The notes: generated by a model not told the origin, from the sequence alone. A stretch of 64,000 nt of DNA from Actinomycetota bacterium (GCA_028697145.1 JAQVFR010000009.1:1-64000); one strand, 5' to 3'; shown: positions 42,524-52,276, counted from the stretch's first letter. A program made the numbers and translations.

Positions 42524-43381
42524 TCACTTCCCTTCCATGCCCTTCCGTCCGATGACGACGGCGCGGGCGGCGAAGGCGCCGTATGCCCTCCTGCTCAGGC
42601 GGTGGAACAGGTCGCATATGCGCGCTTCGGAGAAGCACACCACCACGCCCCTGTTCCTCTCCACGGCGTCCAGCACCGCGGCGGCGACCTTATCGGGGGT
42701 GCGCCCCAACCTGCGCAGGCGTTTCATCCATTCCTCCGTCGCCTCCTGCCGCGACATGCCCGCGCTCGGCGTGCATTGCCGCGCGGAGTCGAAGATGCCG
42801 GAGACCACGAAAGCCGGGCATATGGCGGAGACCCCTATGCCGTGCTGAGCCGCCTCGGCCCGCAGGGTCTCCGAGAACCCGACCACGGCGTACTTGGTGC
42901 ACGTGTAGGGGATCGACCCGGGCAGGGGGAAGAGTCCCGCGGCGGAGGCGACGTTGACGATATGGCCTCCTCCGCCCTGGGCGATCATGCGCGGGTAGAA
43001 GAAGTGGCAGCCGTGGATGACGCCCATGAGGTTCGCGCCCAGGATCCACTCCCAGTCCTCCAGCCCTATGTCCTCGAAACTCCCCCCCACGGCCACGCCG
43101 GCGTTGTTGCAGAGGACGTCCACCCTTCCCATGGCGTGGAAGACGTCATCGCAGAAAGCCCGCATTTCCTCCGCGCTGGTCACGTCGACGACGTATGCTT
43201 TGACCTCCCCGCCCGCCGACTCCAGCTCGCGGCGGGCATCGCTCAAGCCGTTCCCGTTCACGTCGGCGAGGGCGAGCTTCGCCCCCCGGCGGGCGAAGGC
43301 CCTCGCCGTCTCCAGGCCGATGCCGCTCGCCGCGCCGGTGATCGCGACCTTCTTGCCCTCGAAACCGGCTCTTGTCTTCAT
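42524..43381 (-). CDS. Short-chain dehydrogenase/reductase, paralogue 1
   Basis: 285 residues, classical SDR. Nucleotide motif TGAASGIG (15-22), NNAG (92-95), catalytic S146, Y159 and K163. D40 after the second strand suggests NAD(H) preference. Sequence is close to the next gene upstream over the whole length, so they are tandem duplicates. AAAGGGGTTGAGGG precedes the ATG. The substrate is unknown; a role in lipid or polyketide reduction is possible by context. Confidence 0.9.
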   Translation of the reverse strand: MKTRAGFEGKKVAITGAASGIGLETARAFARRGAKLALADVNGNGLSDARRELESAGGEVKAYVVDVTSAEEMRAFCDDVFHAMGRVDVLCNNAGVAVGGSFEDIGLEDWEWILGANLMGVIHGCHFFYPRMIAQGGGGHIVNVASAAGLFPLPGSIPYTCTKYAVVGFSETLRAEAAQHGIGVSAICPAFVVSGIFDSARQCTPSAGMSRQEATEEWMKRLRRLGRTPDKVAAAVLDAVERNRGVVVCFSEARICDLFHRLSRRAYGAFAARAVVIGRKGMEGK

Positions 43382-43489
43382 CCCTCAACCCCTTTGCCCT
43401 TTTTTACCAGTCCTCTTCCCGCGAAAGCGCGGCGGGCTGGTGCCTTCCGCGGCATGCGCATGCCCCCCCGATCCAGCCCCTCGCATCCC

Positions 43490-44374
43490 TCACAGGCGCT
43501 TGAGAAAAAGGCGCACCGAGCGAGCCAGGTTCGCGTCGTTGAGCCTCCTGCTCGCGCGGTGGAGCCAGTCCCCGGCATAGGTCTCCGGACATACCGGCAC
43601 CACGCCCCGGTTCTCCTCCACGGCCCTCACCACCGCGGCCGCGACGCGGTCGGGGGTGTAATTGCGGCGTGCGTAGATGCGGGCGATGCGTTTCTGCAGC
43701 TCCCCGGGCGTCGATCTTTCCGTCCTCGAGCACAGCTTGGCCGAGCGGGTGATCGGCGTATCCACCACCCCCGGACAGATGGCGGAAACCCCGATGCCGT
43801 GCGGAGCCGCCTCGGCCCGCAGGGTCTCGGAGAATCCGACCACGGCGTACTTGCTGCAGCAGTAGGCGGTCATGAGGGGAAGGGGGGCCAGTCCCGCCCC
43901 CGAAGCGGTGTTGACGATATGCCCGCCGCCGCCCTGGGCGATCATGCGCGGGTAGAAGAAATGGCAGCCGTGAAGGACCCCCCGTAGATTGACCCCCAGG
44001 GCCCATTCCCAGTCCCCCAGCGAAACGTCCTCGAAGCGCCCTGCTATGCCGATACCGGCATTGTTGCAGAGGACGTCGGCCCGTCCCATCTCGCGGTAGA
44101 CGTTGTCGCAAAGGCTCTCCACGTCCGCCGCCACGGAGACGTCGACCACCTGCGCGTAAGCGGTGCCGCCCATGGCCGTCAGCTCGAGCCGGACCCTTTC
44201 CAGGGCCCCGGCGTTGATGTCGGCGACGGCCGTCCTCGCTCCCCGCCGGGCGAATGCGAGGGCGATCTCCCTGCCGATACCGCTGGCGGCGCCGGTGACG
44301 ACCACAACCTTGCCCTGAAAATCCCGCAACCCGGTTGCCTCCCTATCCTCCCGGCGCTTGATGTTATCACCCAT
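43490..44374 (-). CDS. Short-chain dehydrogenase/reductase, paralogue 2
   Basis: 294 residues. TGAASGIG, NNAGIG and the YCCSKYA active-site segment are all present. Clearly a tandem duplicate of the gene at 42524, 108 bp apart in the same direction. The ATG at 44374 lacks a good ribosome site; a longer N-terminal extension lacks one too. A 13-bp perfect palindrome lies 40 bp upstream and may be its operator. C-terminal end diverges most between the two copies. Confidence 0.88.
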   Translation of the reverse strand: MGDNIKRREDREATGLRDFQGKVVVVTGAASGIGREIALAFARRGARTAVADINAGALERVRLELTAMGGTAYAQVVDVSVAADVESLCDNVYREMGRADVLCNNAGIGIAGRFEDVSLGDWEWALGVNLRGVLHGCHFFYPRMIAQGGGGHIVNTASGAGLAPLPLMTAYCCSKYAVVGFSETLRAEAAPHGIGVSAICPGVVDTPITRSAKLCSRTERSTPGELQKRIARIYARRNYTPDRVAAAVVRAVEENRGVVPVCPETYAGDWLHRASRRLNDANLARSVRLFLKRL

Positions 44375-44413
44375 GATAACGCAAACACCGGAGAAAACGC
44401 GCCGGCGCAAGCG

Positions 44414-44443
44414 AATGGGATCAGGACCTATCCTGATCCCATT
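44414..44443. promoter_or_regulatory. 13-bp-arm palindrome, operator or hairpin
   Basis: AATGGGATCAGGA and TCCTGATCCCATT are perfect arms around CCTA. It lies between the thioesterase end (44497) and the SDR start (44374), with no T-run. A TetR-type operator for the SDR pair is possible. Confidence 0.5.
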
Positions 44444-44496
44444 CCCATCACCTCAAGCAGGGGTCGATCGCTTCGGCTGCCTGCGATAAGGTGCGA

Positions 44497-44973
44497 CTAT
44501 TCAAGCCTTTCGTCCACCGGGTCCTTCGCCTCGCGTACCTGGGACGTGCTCCTTTGGATAACGAACGAGGTGGTCATGCCCGCGGCCACCAGGTTGCCGT
44601 TTTCGTCCCTGACCTCGGCCTGCCCCACCCCGGTGAACCTGCCCCTGTGCAGCGCCCTGCCCTCGCCGTAGAGCACGCCTTCCTTCGCATTGGAGATATA
44701 GTTGATGCGCTGGTCCAGGGTAACCGCGGCTTCATCCGGACCCAGCAGGGTGCCCACGGCTATGGAGCACGAGGAATCCAGGAGCGCGGCGATCACCCCG
44801 CCATGCAGGATGCCGTAGAGGTTCTTCAGCTCACCCCTGATCGGCAGGCGCAGCAGGGCCCGCCCCTCGCCCGCCTCCACGACCTCCATGCCCAGGTGCC
44901 GGTAGAATGGGGATTCGTTGAGGAGCGCGAATATCTTCTGCCGTATCTCTTCCTGGTCCATCTCTTCGGCCAT
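44497..44973 (-). CDS. PaaI-type hotdog thioesterase
   Basis: 158 residues. The hotdog fold signature GILHGGVIAALLDSSCSIAVG is present, with the conserved Asp in the helix and the later ISNAKEGVLYGEGRA strand. The family hydrolyses acyl-CoA. A start at 44973 is preferred (GGAAAGGCATCGAG upstream). The gene lies just after the ketopantoate-reductase-family gene on the same strand, 45 bp between, so the two may be co-transcribed. Confidence 0.85.
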   Translation of the reverse strand: MAEEMDQEEIRQKIFALLNESPFYRHLGMEVVEAGEGRALLRLPIRGELKNLYGILHGGVIAALLDSSCSIAVGTLLGPDEAAVTLDQRINYISNAKEGVLYGEGRALHRGRFTGVGQAEVRDENGNLVAAGMTTSFVIQRSTSQVREAKDPVDERLE

Positions 44974-45018
44974 CTCGATGCCTTTCCCCCCTCCCACGAC
45001 GGTGCCCCCGAAGGGCCC

Positions 45019-46044
45019 TTAAACGATCTCCTGCAGGGGCCGCACCTCGATCATGCCCAGGTTGTCGAAGCTCAGCGAGTATCTGCCGGCCTCTATGCCG
45101 CGGATGATCTCCGTCACCTTGTCATTGACCGGGGTGGGAACGCCGGCCTCCACCGATTTGTCGCTCAGGTAGCCGTTGAGGGTATCCACCTCGCAGGGGA
45201 TGCCCTTCCTCAGGTCCTGGAGCATCGATGCCACCAGGTCGCGGTGGTGTCCGAAGACCATCTTGATGACGTTAAGGGCGTTCTCCTCGCTCTCCTTGAT
45301 GATGTCCAGCATCACGCCGGGATCTACCCCCTGCATTGGCTCCATGGTGACGCCCAGGGCGCGCGCCGTCTTTATCGTCTCCACGATTATGGAGGTGGCC
45401 GCGACTATCGCCTTGTCGTTGTCGAGGATCTCGCCATAGGTGCAGTTGAGCGCGGCGCCCAGCCCGCTGAAGGACACGTTGACCATGAGCTTAGTCCAGC
45501 GAACCCCGATGAGGTTCGTCGTTAACTCGGCTTTGCCCGCCTTGTCCAGGATTTCCTTTATCTTCCTGACGCGCTCCGTCTCGGAGCCGTCCATCTCCCC
45601 GACATCATAGGTCATGACCTCCAGCTCGCTGGTGAGTTCGGAGACGCCCGGCTCCTGGAGCGTCGCCCCCCATCCTATGGCGCCACCCAGTGTCCTCTCC
45701 CTGCCCACCACCGCGGCCACCCTCTCCTCGGGTACGCCGTTCTGCAGGGTCAGGACCGTGCTGTCGTCGCCGATAAACGGCAGTATCTCCGGCAGCGCCT
45801 TGTCGTCGTAGACCGTTTTCGCCAGGTAGATGACGAGATCGTATATGCCTTCCATCTGGGAAGGGGTGATCGCCTTGACGGGCACGGTCACCTCCATGTG
45901 CCCGGTTATCCTGGCACCCTTCTCGTTCATCGCCTTGATGTGGGGCTCGTTCACGTCGACCAGCACGATGTCCTCCCCACCCCTGGTGAGAAGGGCGCCG
46001 ATGATCATTCCCATGGAGCCGGCGCCGACCACGGCTATCCTCAT
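45019..46044 (-). CDS. Ketopantoate reductase (ApbA/PanE) family
   Basis: 341 residues. N-terminal NAD(P) fold with VGAGSMG (residues 6-12), a Lys in the LAKTVYDDK loop and the C-terminal helical domain typical of PanE/ApbA (ISN-like VRWTKLMVN). Longer than E. coli PanE and lacking other pantothenate genes nearby, so it may reduce a different 2-oxo acid. AAAGGAGGGAACGAG precedes the ATG; a far longer upstream frame is not coding. Confidence 0.85.
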   Translation of the reverse strand: MRIAVVGAGSMGMIIGALLTRGGEDIVLVDVNEPHIKAMNEKGARITGHMEVTVPVKAITPSQMEGIYDLVIYLAKTVYDDKALPEILPFIGDDSTVLTLQNGVPEERVAAVVGRERTLGGAIGWGATLQEPGVSELTSELEVMTYDVGEMDGSETERVRKIKEILDKAGKAELTTNLIGVRWTKLMVNVSFSGLGAALNCTYGEILDNDKAIVAATSIIVETIKTARALGVTMEPMQGVDPGVMLDIIKESEENALNVIKMVFGHHRDLVASMLQDLRKGIPCEVDTLNGYLSDKSVEAGVPTPVNDKVTEIIRGIEAGRYSLSFDNLGMIEVRPLQEIV

Positions 46045-46239
46045 CTCGTTCCCTCCTTTCATCTCCATGCCTGGATACTCTTGCGTGCCCGCGGGCCGCG
46101 GGCTTGCGGGCGGCTCCCCGCCGCCGGCCGCCTCGGTTTCCACCTGTATTATACATCCATACATCCGCCGTCGCGGGCTTGTGCCGCGTGCGTGTGCGCC
46201 CACCTCATCTGGTAAAATGTGCCCTGGAGGTATGCATAG

Positions 46240-46887
46240 ATGAGAGATAAGCGCCGTGTCGGCGGGATGGCCGCGGCTCTTCTGATCCTGGCCCTGGCGG
46301 CATTGCCGCCGGCGGGCTGCCTGGAGGCCAGCGTCCCTTCCCGCGAAAGCGATGAGAAAAGCGCCGCCGAGCTCCAGGCGGAACTGCAGGAAAGGATCGA
46401 GCACGCAAAAAACAACGCTGACAGCCTCGCGTTCTCCATCCATAACCTGATCAACCAGGAGCGCGAGGAACAGGGCTTCCAGCCCCTGCAGTGGGACCAG
46501 GCCCTGGCGTATATCGCCCTTTCCCACAGCGAGGACATGGCGCGGCGGGACTATTTCGACCACGTCAGCCCCGAGGGCGACGACTTCGTCGACCGCTACG
46601 AGGATCACGGCTACCGCCAGAACACCCGCATAGGAGACAGCATCTACGTTGGCGGGGAGAACCTCGCCCTCTACAGCGTGGTCCGCTCCTATACCTACAA
46701 CGAGGAGACCAACGAGATCTACGAGTATGAGTACAACGAACTCGAAGACCTCGCCGGCTCCACGGTGCAGGGCTGGATGGACAGCCCCGGCCACCGCGAG
46801 AACATACTGACGCCCTTCTCCCGCGAGGGCATAGGAGTCTACGTATCCGACGACGGCGATGTATACATCACCGAGAATTTCTCGTAG
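46240..46887 (+). CDS. CAP/SCP-domain lipoprotein (YkwD-like)
   Basis: 215 residues. Lipobox PPAGC (Cys near residue 27), a helical linker, then the CAP domain: HNLINQEREEQG, HSEDMARRDYFDHVSPEG and WMDSPGHRENIL with the typical His and Glu residues. Secreted CAP proteins bind lipids or have poorly defined enzymatic roles. GGAGG nine bases before the ATG; a TAAAAT at 46213 may be its -10 box. Divergent from the ketopantoate reductase gene. Confidence 0.9.
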   Translation: MRDKRRVGGMAAALLILALAALPPAGCLEASVPSRESDEKSAAELQAELQERIEHAKNNADSLAFSIHNLINQEREEQGFQPLQWDQALAYIALSHSEDMARRDYFDHVSPEGDDFVDRYEDHGYRQNTRIGDSIYVGGENLALYSVVRSYTYNEETNEIYEYEYNELEDLAGSTVQGWMDSPGHRENILTPFSREGIGVYVSDDGDVYITENFS

Positions 46888-46979
46888 TATCCATCTTTGC
46901 GGCAGCGATCGCGCGGCGAGCGCGGGTGGAACCCCGTCGCCATGACTTCGCGCCCGACCACAAGAGCACGGAGGATCAG

Positions 46980-48155
46980 TTGAGCGTCAGTCCGTCCCCG
47001 GACGAGAGGTTGTTCAGGCGGGATTTCGTGACCATTTGCACGATCAATTCCCTAGCATATTTTTCCATTTATCTCATAGTGCCCATCCTGCCCGTTTACC
47101 TCGAGGAAAAGGGATATTCAAACGCCGTCATCGGCGCCCTCATGGCCATGTTCACCGTAGCCGCCCTCCTGCGGCCCCTCTTCGGCCGTACCGCCGACAA
47201 ACGTGGCCGCCGCATCGTGCTCGTCTGGGGCACTCTGACGCTTGGAGCCTCGACCTTCCTTTACGCCGCCTTCGGCTCGGCTCTGCCGCTCTTCTTCGTC
47301 CGTTTCCTCAACGGCATCGGGCTGGCCGCCTTCCACACCGCCGCCTACGCCATCATCGGCGACCTCGCTCCATCCACGCGGCGGCTGCAGGCCATAGCGT
47401 TCTTTTACATGTCGGTTGACCTGGCTATCGCCACCGGCCCCATCGTCGCGAAAGCCATGGAGAACGCCTGGGGTTACGCGGCTGTCTACCTCCTGGCGGG
47501 ATGCCTGGCAGTGCTGGCGTTTTTTGTATCCCTGGCCGTGCGAGAGACGCGGGTCACGGGAGAAACGGAGGGGGAAAGCGTGCGCGCGCGCATGAGGATG
47601 ACCCCGCTGCAGAAGGCGATCTTCGCAAGCACTATGGGCTTCACCCTCACCTTCGGTGCCTTACAAGCCTTTATCATCCTCTCCTCCGAGGCATCAGGCG
47701 TGGAGCGGGGAGAGCTCTTCTTCACCGTCTTCGCAGTCACCCTCATCGTCTTCCGCCTGGGCATGGGGAGGAAAGCCGACCGCCTGCCGCGGCAGCCCCT
47801 CATAATCACCTCCGCCTTGATCACCCTGGTGGGACTGGCGGTGATCGCCGTCGCCGGCAACCTGCCCGCCATCATCGCCGGCAGCTTCATCTATGCCCTG
47901 GGGTTCGCTTATCTTCCTACAACCCTTTCCGCCCTCCTGCTGGACCATACGCCGGCAGGCGACCGCGGAGCCGCGCTGGGTATCTTCATGGCCGTATTCG
48001 ACATCGGCATCTGCCTGGGAAGCATCATCATGGGACCCCTCGCAGACCTCTGGAACTACACCTCCATGTACTTCGCCGCCGGCGGCATCGCACTGGCCAG
48101 CCTGGTCTATTTCTTCCTCAAGGCCATGGGGACACGGGAGACGGCCGGAGACTAG
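46980..48155 (+). CDS. Major facilitator superfamily transporter
   Basis: 391 residues with 12 predicted helices and a central charged loop near residue 195-210. The loop-2 motif GRTADKRGRRIVL matches the MFS consensus, and GMGRKADRLPRQ is its second copy. Substrate unknown; the group resembles YfcJ/YhhS-like exporters. The TTG at 46980 is chosen because GGAGG lies five bases upstream; a GTG 54 bases earlier lacks a site. It follows the CAP gene by 92 bp. Confidence 0.85.
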   Translation: MSVSPSPDERLFRRDFVTICTINSLAYFSIYLIVPILPVYLEEKGYSNAVIGALMAMFTVAALLRPLFGRTADKRGRRIVLVWGTLTLGASTFLYAAFGSALPLFFVRFLNGIGLAAFHTAAYAIIGDLAPSTRRLQAIAFFYMSVDLAIATGPIVAKAMENAWGYAAVYLLAGCLAVLAFFVSLAVRETRVTGETEGESVRARMRMTPLQKAIFASTMGFTLTFGALQAFIILSSEASGVERGELFFTVFAVTLIVFRLGMGRKADRLPRQPLIITSALITLVGLAVIAVAGNLPAIIAGSFIYALGFAYLPTTLSALLLDHTPAGDRGAALGIFMAVFDIGICLGSIIMGPLADLWNYTSMYFAAGGIALASLVYFFLKAMGTRETAGD

Positions 48156-48424
48156 GACGCCCATCCTCGCTCAGCCCGGCGCAGATGCGGCCGTGCGCGG
48201 CGCGGGCGGCGCGGCAGGCTTTACGGCTTCGGGCCGAGATATCGTTGTGGCCGGCGCGCGCAGGGATTAGACTATGCTTGACGCGGCGCTTGGCGCGGCA
48301 TCCGCTCGGGAGGCCGGCGCTTATCGCCAGGCCATATGGGGATGACGGTGACGGACCGTTGATATCCACGGGAAGGGACGAGGTCAGACGGATTTTGCGC
48401 TACGGCGAGGAGGTGAGGTCGGGC

Positions 48425-49237
48425 ATGGATGTCAAGATGAGCGACGCCGTGATAAATGGTATAAACATCCATTATCGTGAGTACGGGAGCGGCGATCCCC
48501 TGCTGCTGATCATGGGGCTGAGCGCCAACGCCGACTGGTGGGGCGAGGAGTTCATCCAGCCCCTGGCGGAACGCTTCCACGTGGTCGCCTACGACAACCG
48601 CGGCGCGGGAAGGTCCGGCAAACCAGAGGGTCCTTACCCGGTCCCGCTCATGGCCGAGGACGCGGCGGGGCTCATGGATCACCTGGGGTGGGAGTCTGCC
48701 CACGTGCTGGGCGCATCCATGGGTGGCATGATCGCTCAGGAGCTTGCGCTGAACCACCCGGACCGCGTGAGGCGACTGGTGCTGTTCTGCACCAACTGCG
48801 GGGGGCAGGAGCAGGTCCTGGCAAGCCCCGAGGTCTACGCCCTGCTGCACACCCCGAGGGACGGCGTCACCTCCGAGGACATCGCGCGCATGTCTCTCCC
48901 CCTGCTCTTCCCGCAGCGGTACATCGATGAGAACCCGCAAAAGATGGAGGAGTTCCTCAACGCCTACCTCAAGGCCCCCATCGAGCCGCGGTGCTTCGTG
49001 TGGCAGATAACGGGCGTCTCCTCCTGGTCCTGCCACTCCCGCCTGGCGGACCTGCGCCATCCTACCCTCATCGTCACCGGGACCGAGGACGTGCTCATCC
49101 CGCCGCCGAACTCGCGTATCCTGGCGGATGCCATACCCAACAGCAGGCTGGTTCAGATCGAGGGCGCCGGGCACGGCTTCCAGTCCATGTTCCCGGAGGA
49201 AGTGGCCGCCGAGGTCCTGGCCTTCCTGGAGGGTTGA
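48425..49237 (+). CDS. Alpha/beta-hydrolase fold protein
   Basis: 270 residues. Catalytic triad S98 (GASMGG elbow), D222 (GTEDVLI) and H250 (GAGHGF) is complete, with oxyanion HG-like loop near IMGLSANAD. The AYDNRGAGRSGKP stretch is typical of this group (3-oxoadipate-enol-lactonase/haloperoxidase-like). Substrate is not fixed. GAGGAGGTGAGG lies upstream of the ATG; an in-frame stretch upstream is not coding. The gene converges on the RecB-type nuclease, three bases apart. Confidence 0.88.
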   Translation: MDVKMSDAVINGINIHYREYGSGDPLLLIMGLSANADWWGEEFIQPLAERFHVVAYDNRGAGRSGKPEGPYPVPLMAEDAAGLMDHLGWESAHVLGASMGGMIAQELALNHPDRVRRLVLFCTNCGGQEQVLASPEVYALLHTPRDGVTSEDIARMSLPLLFPQRYIDENPQKMEEFLNAYLKAPIEPRCFVWQITGVSSWSCHSRLADLRHPTLIVTGTEDVLIPPPNSRILADAIPNSRLVQIEGAGHGFQSMFPEEVAAEVLAFLEG

Positions 49238-49240
49238 CGC

Positions 49241-50431
49241 TCAATCCCGGCGGCGGCTGACGCGAAGGGTCGGGGTCTCTTCCCAGCTTATCAAGGCCGC
49301 GAGGCAGGCGCGCACTTCCCGGTCGATGTCTTCTCTCTCCAGCAGCGATGCCGCTCTGCGGGCATCCAGGCGACTCGCGTCCTCCCAGGCCCCACACTGC
49401 CGCAACACACGTTCCAGCTCATCGCGCTGCTCGCAGCCGTCAGGCGGGAGCTTCGGCGCCCTGCCGCGCGATAACTTGAGCATGCACGAACTTCCCTGAA
49501 TGTTGTCCACGGCGTGATAGGAGGAGAACTCCAGGATCTCTTCCCTCAACTCTCCCAGGCGCTCCTCCGCCTCCTTCTTGCGCCTCGACCATTCGGCATA
49601 CTGGTCCGCCAGCTGAGCCCCCCGCTCCATCCCCAGCTCGCGCTCCCGCATTTCCATCACCATGACCGGGTGCTTCCTCTTGGGGCAGTATGCCTGCAGC
49701 TCGCACCAGCCGCACAGTGCGCTCTCCCGCGCGGGAAAGTCCTCGCACGACTCTATGGCACGCACGGTCGCGGCCGCCTCCGCGGCTATCCTCTCCAGGT
49801 CGCTCCTCTCCCTGCGCAGTCTCAACTCGCGGTCGAAGGCCAGGTAATGCCAGACCAGCTCGACCTCGCGGGCGTCCTCGAAGGCATCCTCCACCGCCAA
49901 CTGGTATAGGCTGAGCTGGCGGTCCCGCTCCAGGTCATGCCGGGACGGCAGGGTGGTGGAGGTCTTGTAATCGTGGATCTCGTAGCGCCCCTCCCCCAGG
50001 CTGTCCAGGCGATCGAGGATGCCGGTGAAATCCACCCGCTCGCCCGAGGGGTGCTCGAGCGGTATGACCACTTTCCTCTCCAGCCAGACCGGCGCGCCGC
50101 CGGCGAAGGGGTAATGGCGCCGGTGATAATCCCTAACGCAGCGCAGGCCGGTCTGACGGTAGTCCTCGACGCAGTAATCCTGCCGGACCACGAAAACGTC
50201 ATCGCTTATGGTCGTATCCCAGAGGCTCTGATAGTAGTCGGCGATCTCGTCCTCGCTCGGACAGCGCGACATGAGCACGTCACGGTAGAGCTTCTCCAGC
50301 GCTGCGTGCACCGTGCTTCCCATGAACGCCTCGATACTCTTCCGCCCCGTCCGGATACGGTCCACATATTGCAGGCGGTATTTGAGGGGGCAGTTCTGAT
50401 AGGTCTCCAGCTGGCTGTGCGAATATGCCAT
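49241..50431 (-). CDS. RecB-family PD-(D/E)XK nuclease with Fe-S cysteines
   Basis: 396 residues. H42, D140 (GILDR), D154/K156 (HDYKT) and Q172-Y176 give the nuclease active site of the PDDEXK_1/AddB/Cas4 group. Cys14 plus C240/C243/C249 match the four cysteines that hold a 4Fe-4S cluster in AddB and Cas4. There is no helicase or CRISPR gene nearby, so it is a stand-alone DNA-end-processing candidate. GGAGG nine bases before the ATG at 50431. Confidence 0.85.
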   Translation of the reverse strand: MAYSHSQLETYQNCPLKYRLQYVDRIRTGRKSIEAFMGSTVHAALEKLYRDVLMSRCPSEDEIADYYQSLWDTTISDDVFVVRQDYCVEDYRQTGLRCVRDYHRRHYPFAGGAPVWLERKVVIPLEHPSGERVDFTGILDRLDSLGEGRYEIHDYKTSTTLPSRHDLERDRQLSLYQLAVEDAFEDAREVELVWHYLAFDRELRLRRERSDLERIAAEAAATVRAIESCEDFPARESALCGWCELQAYCPKRKHPVMVMEMRERELGMERGAQLADQYAEWSRRKKEAEERLGELREEILEFSSYHAVDNIQGSSCMLKLSRGRAPKLPPDGCEQRDELERVLRQCGAWEDASRLDARRAASLLEREDIDREVRACLAALISWEETPTLRVSRRRD

Positions 50432-50984
50432 GAAAGAACACCTCCACCGCAAGTTTATCCGCGCCCTGTGACAAAACCGTCATCGCCGCCGCTTTCCTGC
50501 CGGCTCCTTCGTCCGGCGCGAACCGGAACGGGGCTGCGAGGAGGGCACGGGAATGCGATAATCGCCGCAATGGTCAAATGGCCACGCGTTTACCCGTTAG
50601 GCTAAACCTATAGTTTATAGTAATATATATATGCTTTCTCGCGGGATTTCTGCCTGAATCCCCCCGCTGACGCTATTCTCTATCTCACCCTTCCCGCCGG
50701 ACTTCCCCACGCGTAGAGACAGCCCCATCCGCGCCAAGCCCCATGGATACTGGATCACAGCCGATTGCCAACTCCAAAGAGACACGCTTCACCGCTAAAT
50801 CCCCATAAACCAATAACCTGGACTACAGGTTTAGATATTTGAGATTTCCGGTATCTTTTCCCCTTGTGCCCAATGCGATTATCCGGCGTTTACGAAAAAC
50901 CATACAAGATGCGGACTTCCAGCCGGATGGAAAAGAGAGGGGCCGGTCGCGCCGGCCCCTCCCGTTGCATGTTCTCCCCGGGTA
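50432..50984. other. 553-bp gap with no gene seen
   Basis: An AT-rich patch at about 50600-50635 with TATAAA/TATATA could hold the nuclease promoter. No coding frame or RNA gene could be supported elsewhere. Confidence 0.4.
50937..50961 (-). terminator. Terminator of the membrane protein gene
   Basis: GAGGGGCCGG pairs with CCGGCCCCTC around a five-base loop; on the minus strand it is followed by TCTTTTCC. It begins 24 bp past the stop codon at 50985. Confidence 0.7.
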
Positions 50985-51590
50985 TCAGCCCTCCTCCGTG
51001 ACCTCCCTTATCATCATCTTCCTCGTCCGGCGGGTACGAACGACCTTCTTGATCACCCGGTATCCGACGTAAGCCCCGATGACGATGGGGACAACCTTCT
51101 TGGCCTGTTCCAGGACCTCCTGCATCTGCTTCTGGCGTTCGTCCGCCTCCTCCTTGGCGATCTCCTGCAGCTCCTGCGCCGTCTCCTTCATCTCCTCGCC
51201 CGCATCCTTGATCGGCTGCATGACCTCGTTGCCGAGCTTGGGGATTTCTTTCGCGGCCTTGCGCGCGATAGCGACCCCGATCGCGGCTATAACTGCCCCC
51301 AGCAGCAGCGAGCCCGCCACAACGATAAGGGCGGAAAGCCACAGCCGGTCCAGCGCTATGTTCACCAGCAGGATTATCACGGCAATGATGTACACGGACG
51401 CTACGGCAACGACGGTCAGCCCGAAGACGGAGATGCCCGCGCCGATCCCCATGCGGGTTCCGGCATCCTTCGCCTTTCTCTTCAGCTCTGTGCCCTCGGG
51501 GCCCTTCAGCCTCTCGAGTTGCTGCTTCATCCTGGCGCTGAGCCCCACCATACGCTGCAGGCGCTCCTTCATCTCCGCAAGCTTACTCAC
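50985..51590 (-). CDS. Two-TM membrane protein, holin-superfamily-III-like
   Basis: 201 residues. Coiled basic N-terminus, two close hydrophobic helices (about 48-75 and 82-110), long charged coil (about 120-165), a short third hydrophobic stretch and a basic tail. The pattern recalls the actinobacterial Phage_holin_3_6 family, which is common in chromosomes and need not be phage. GTG start with GGAGGGTTGG. Function is not known. Confidence 0.55.
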   Translation of the reverse strand: MSKLAEMKERLQRMVGLSARMKQQLERLKGPEGTELKRKAKDAGTRMGIGAGISVFGLTVVAVASVYIIAVIILLVNIALDRLWLSALIVVAGSLLLGAVIAAIGVAIARKAAKEIPKLGNEVMQPIKDAGEEMKETAQELQEIAKEEADERQKQMQEVLEQAKKVVPIVIGAYVGYRVIKKVVRTRRTRKMMIREVTEEG

Positions 51591-51817
51591 CCAACCCTCC
51601 TCCTTTCCCCTGCAAGGTCGGCACGTATATGGTTAATACGGAATTCACCCCGTCTTCATGCACCTTGACGTATGCGCTAACGTCCGCGCGTTTGGCTTGT
51701 TTCACTCATATATTACACACTTATCTTCTCCAATATAATCCCTTAGACCTCCCGCAATAGGCCTTATTTCCCTGGATTCCGTGGCCGGAGGGTTGTTTTT
51801 CACCCCCAGTCTGTGGG

Positions 51818-51825
51818 TATATAAA
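51818..51825 (+). promoter_or_regulatory. -10 box just before a start codon
   Basis: TATATAAA ends four bases before the ATG at 51830 and no ribosome site lies between; a leaderless message is likely. Confidence 0.35.
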
Positions 51826-51829
51826 GCTT

Positions 51830-52243
51830 ATGCCACAAGCGAACTGGGTCATCATCTTACACTTCGTATTGTTGTGGGGCAGCGTGATAACCGGCCTCGC
51901 GGCCGGGTGGCGCATCGGTATACCCGTGCCCGTCGCCGTCCCCCTGGGGCTGCTCGTGTGGCTTCTTGGGCTTCTCTACAACGTGAGCATCATCCAGCGC
52001 CGGCGGCGCGGGCTGGCCGTTCGCCGCCCCGCCCTCGGTCACCGCGGATTCCTGAGGATATCCGCAAGGACTATCATGAACCTGGGGGTGGCCATCGGCT
52101 TCGGGTCGTGGCTTACCCTGATCGTAGCGGCTATTCTCATCCCGTTCTACGCAGCCGCAGCGCGCAGGAGAGAGCGTTACCTCGATTACATGCGCACCGG
52201 GATGATGTCGGACGCCTTCCCCGACCGCGTCGTCAGACATTGA
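51830..52243 (+). CDS. Small membrane protein (DUF4870-like)
   Basis: 137 residues with three hydrophobic helices (about 5-27, 30-52 and 85-110) and a basic, Arg-rich loop between the second and third. Loosely similar to DUF4870-type proteins, but I cannot be sure. The start is leaderless by sequence. It converges on the glycosidase gene. Confidence 0.5.
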   Translation: MPQANWVIILHFVLLWGSVITGLAAGWRIGIPVPVAVPLGLLVWLLGLLYNVSIIQRRRRGLAVRRPALGHRGFLRISARTIMNLGVAIGFGSWLTLIVAAILIPFYAAAARRRERYLDYMRTGMMSDAFPDRVVRH

Positions 52244-52276
52244 CTGCCCGCCGCCGCCATCCGCCGGCGCGGTCAT

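Noticed and set aside
49241..50431. Cas4 of a CRISPR system
   Set aside because: The nuclease and Fe-S motifs fit, but length (396 aa) and lack of cas genes favour a stand-alone RecB-type nuclease.
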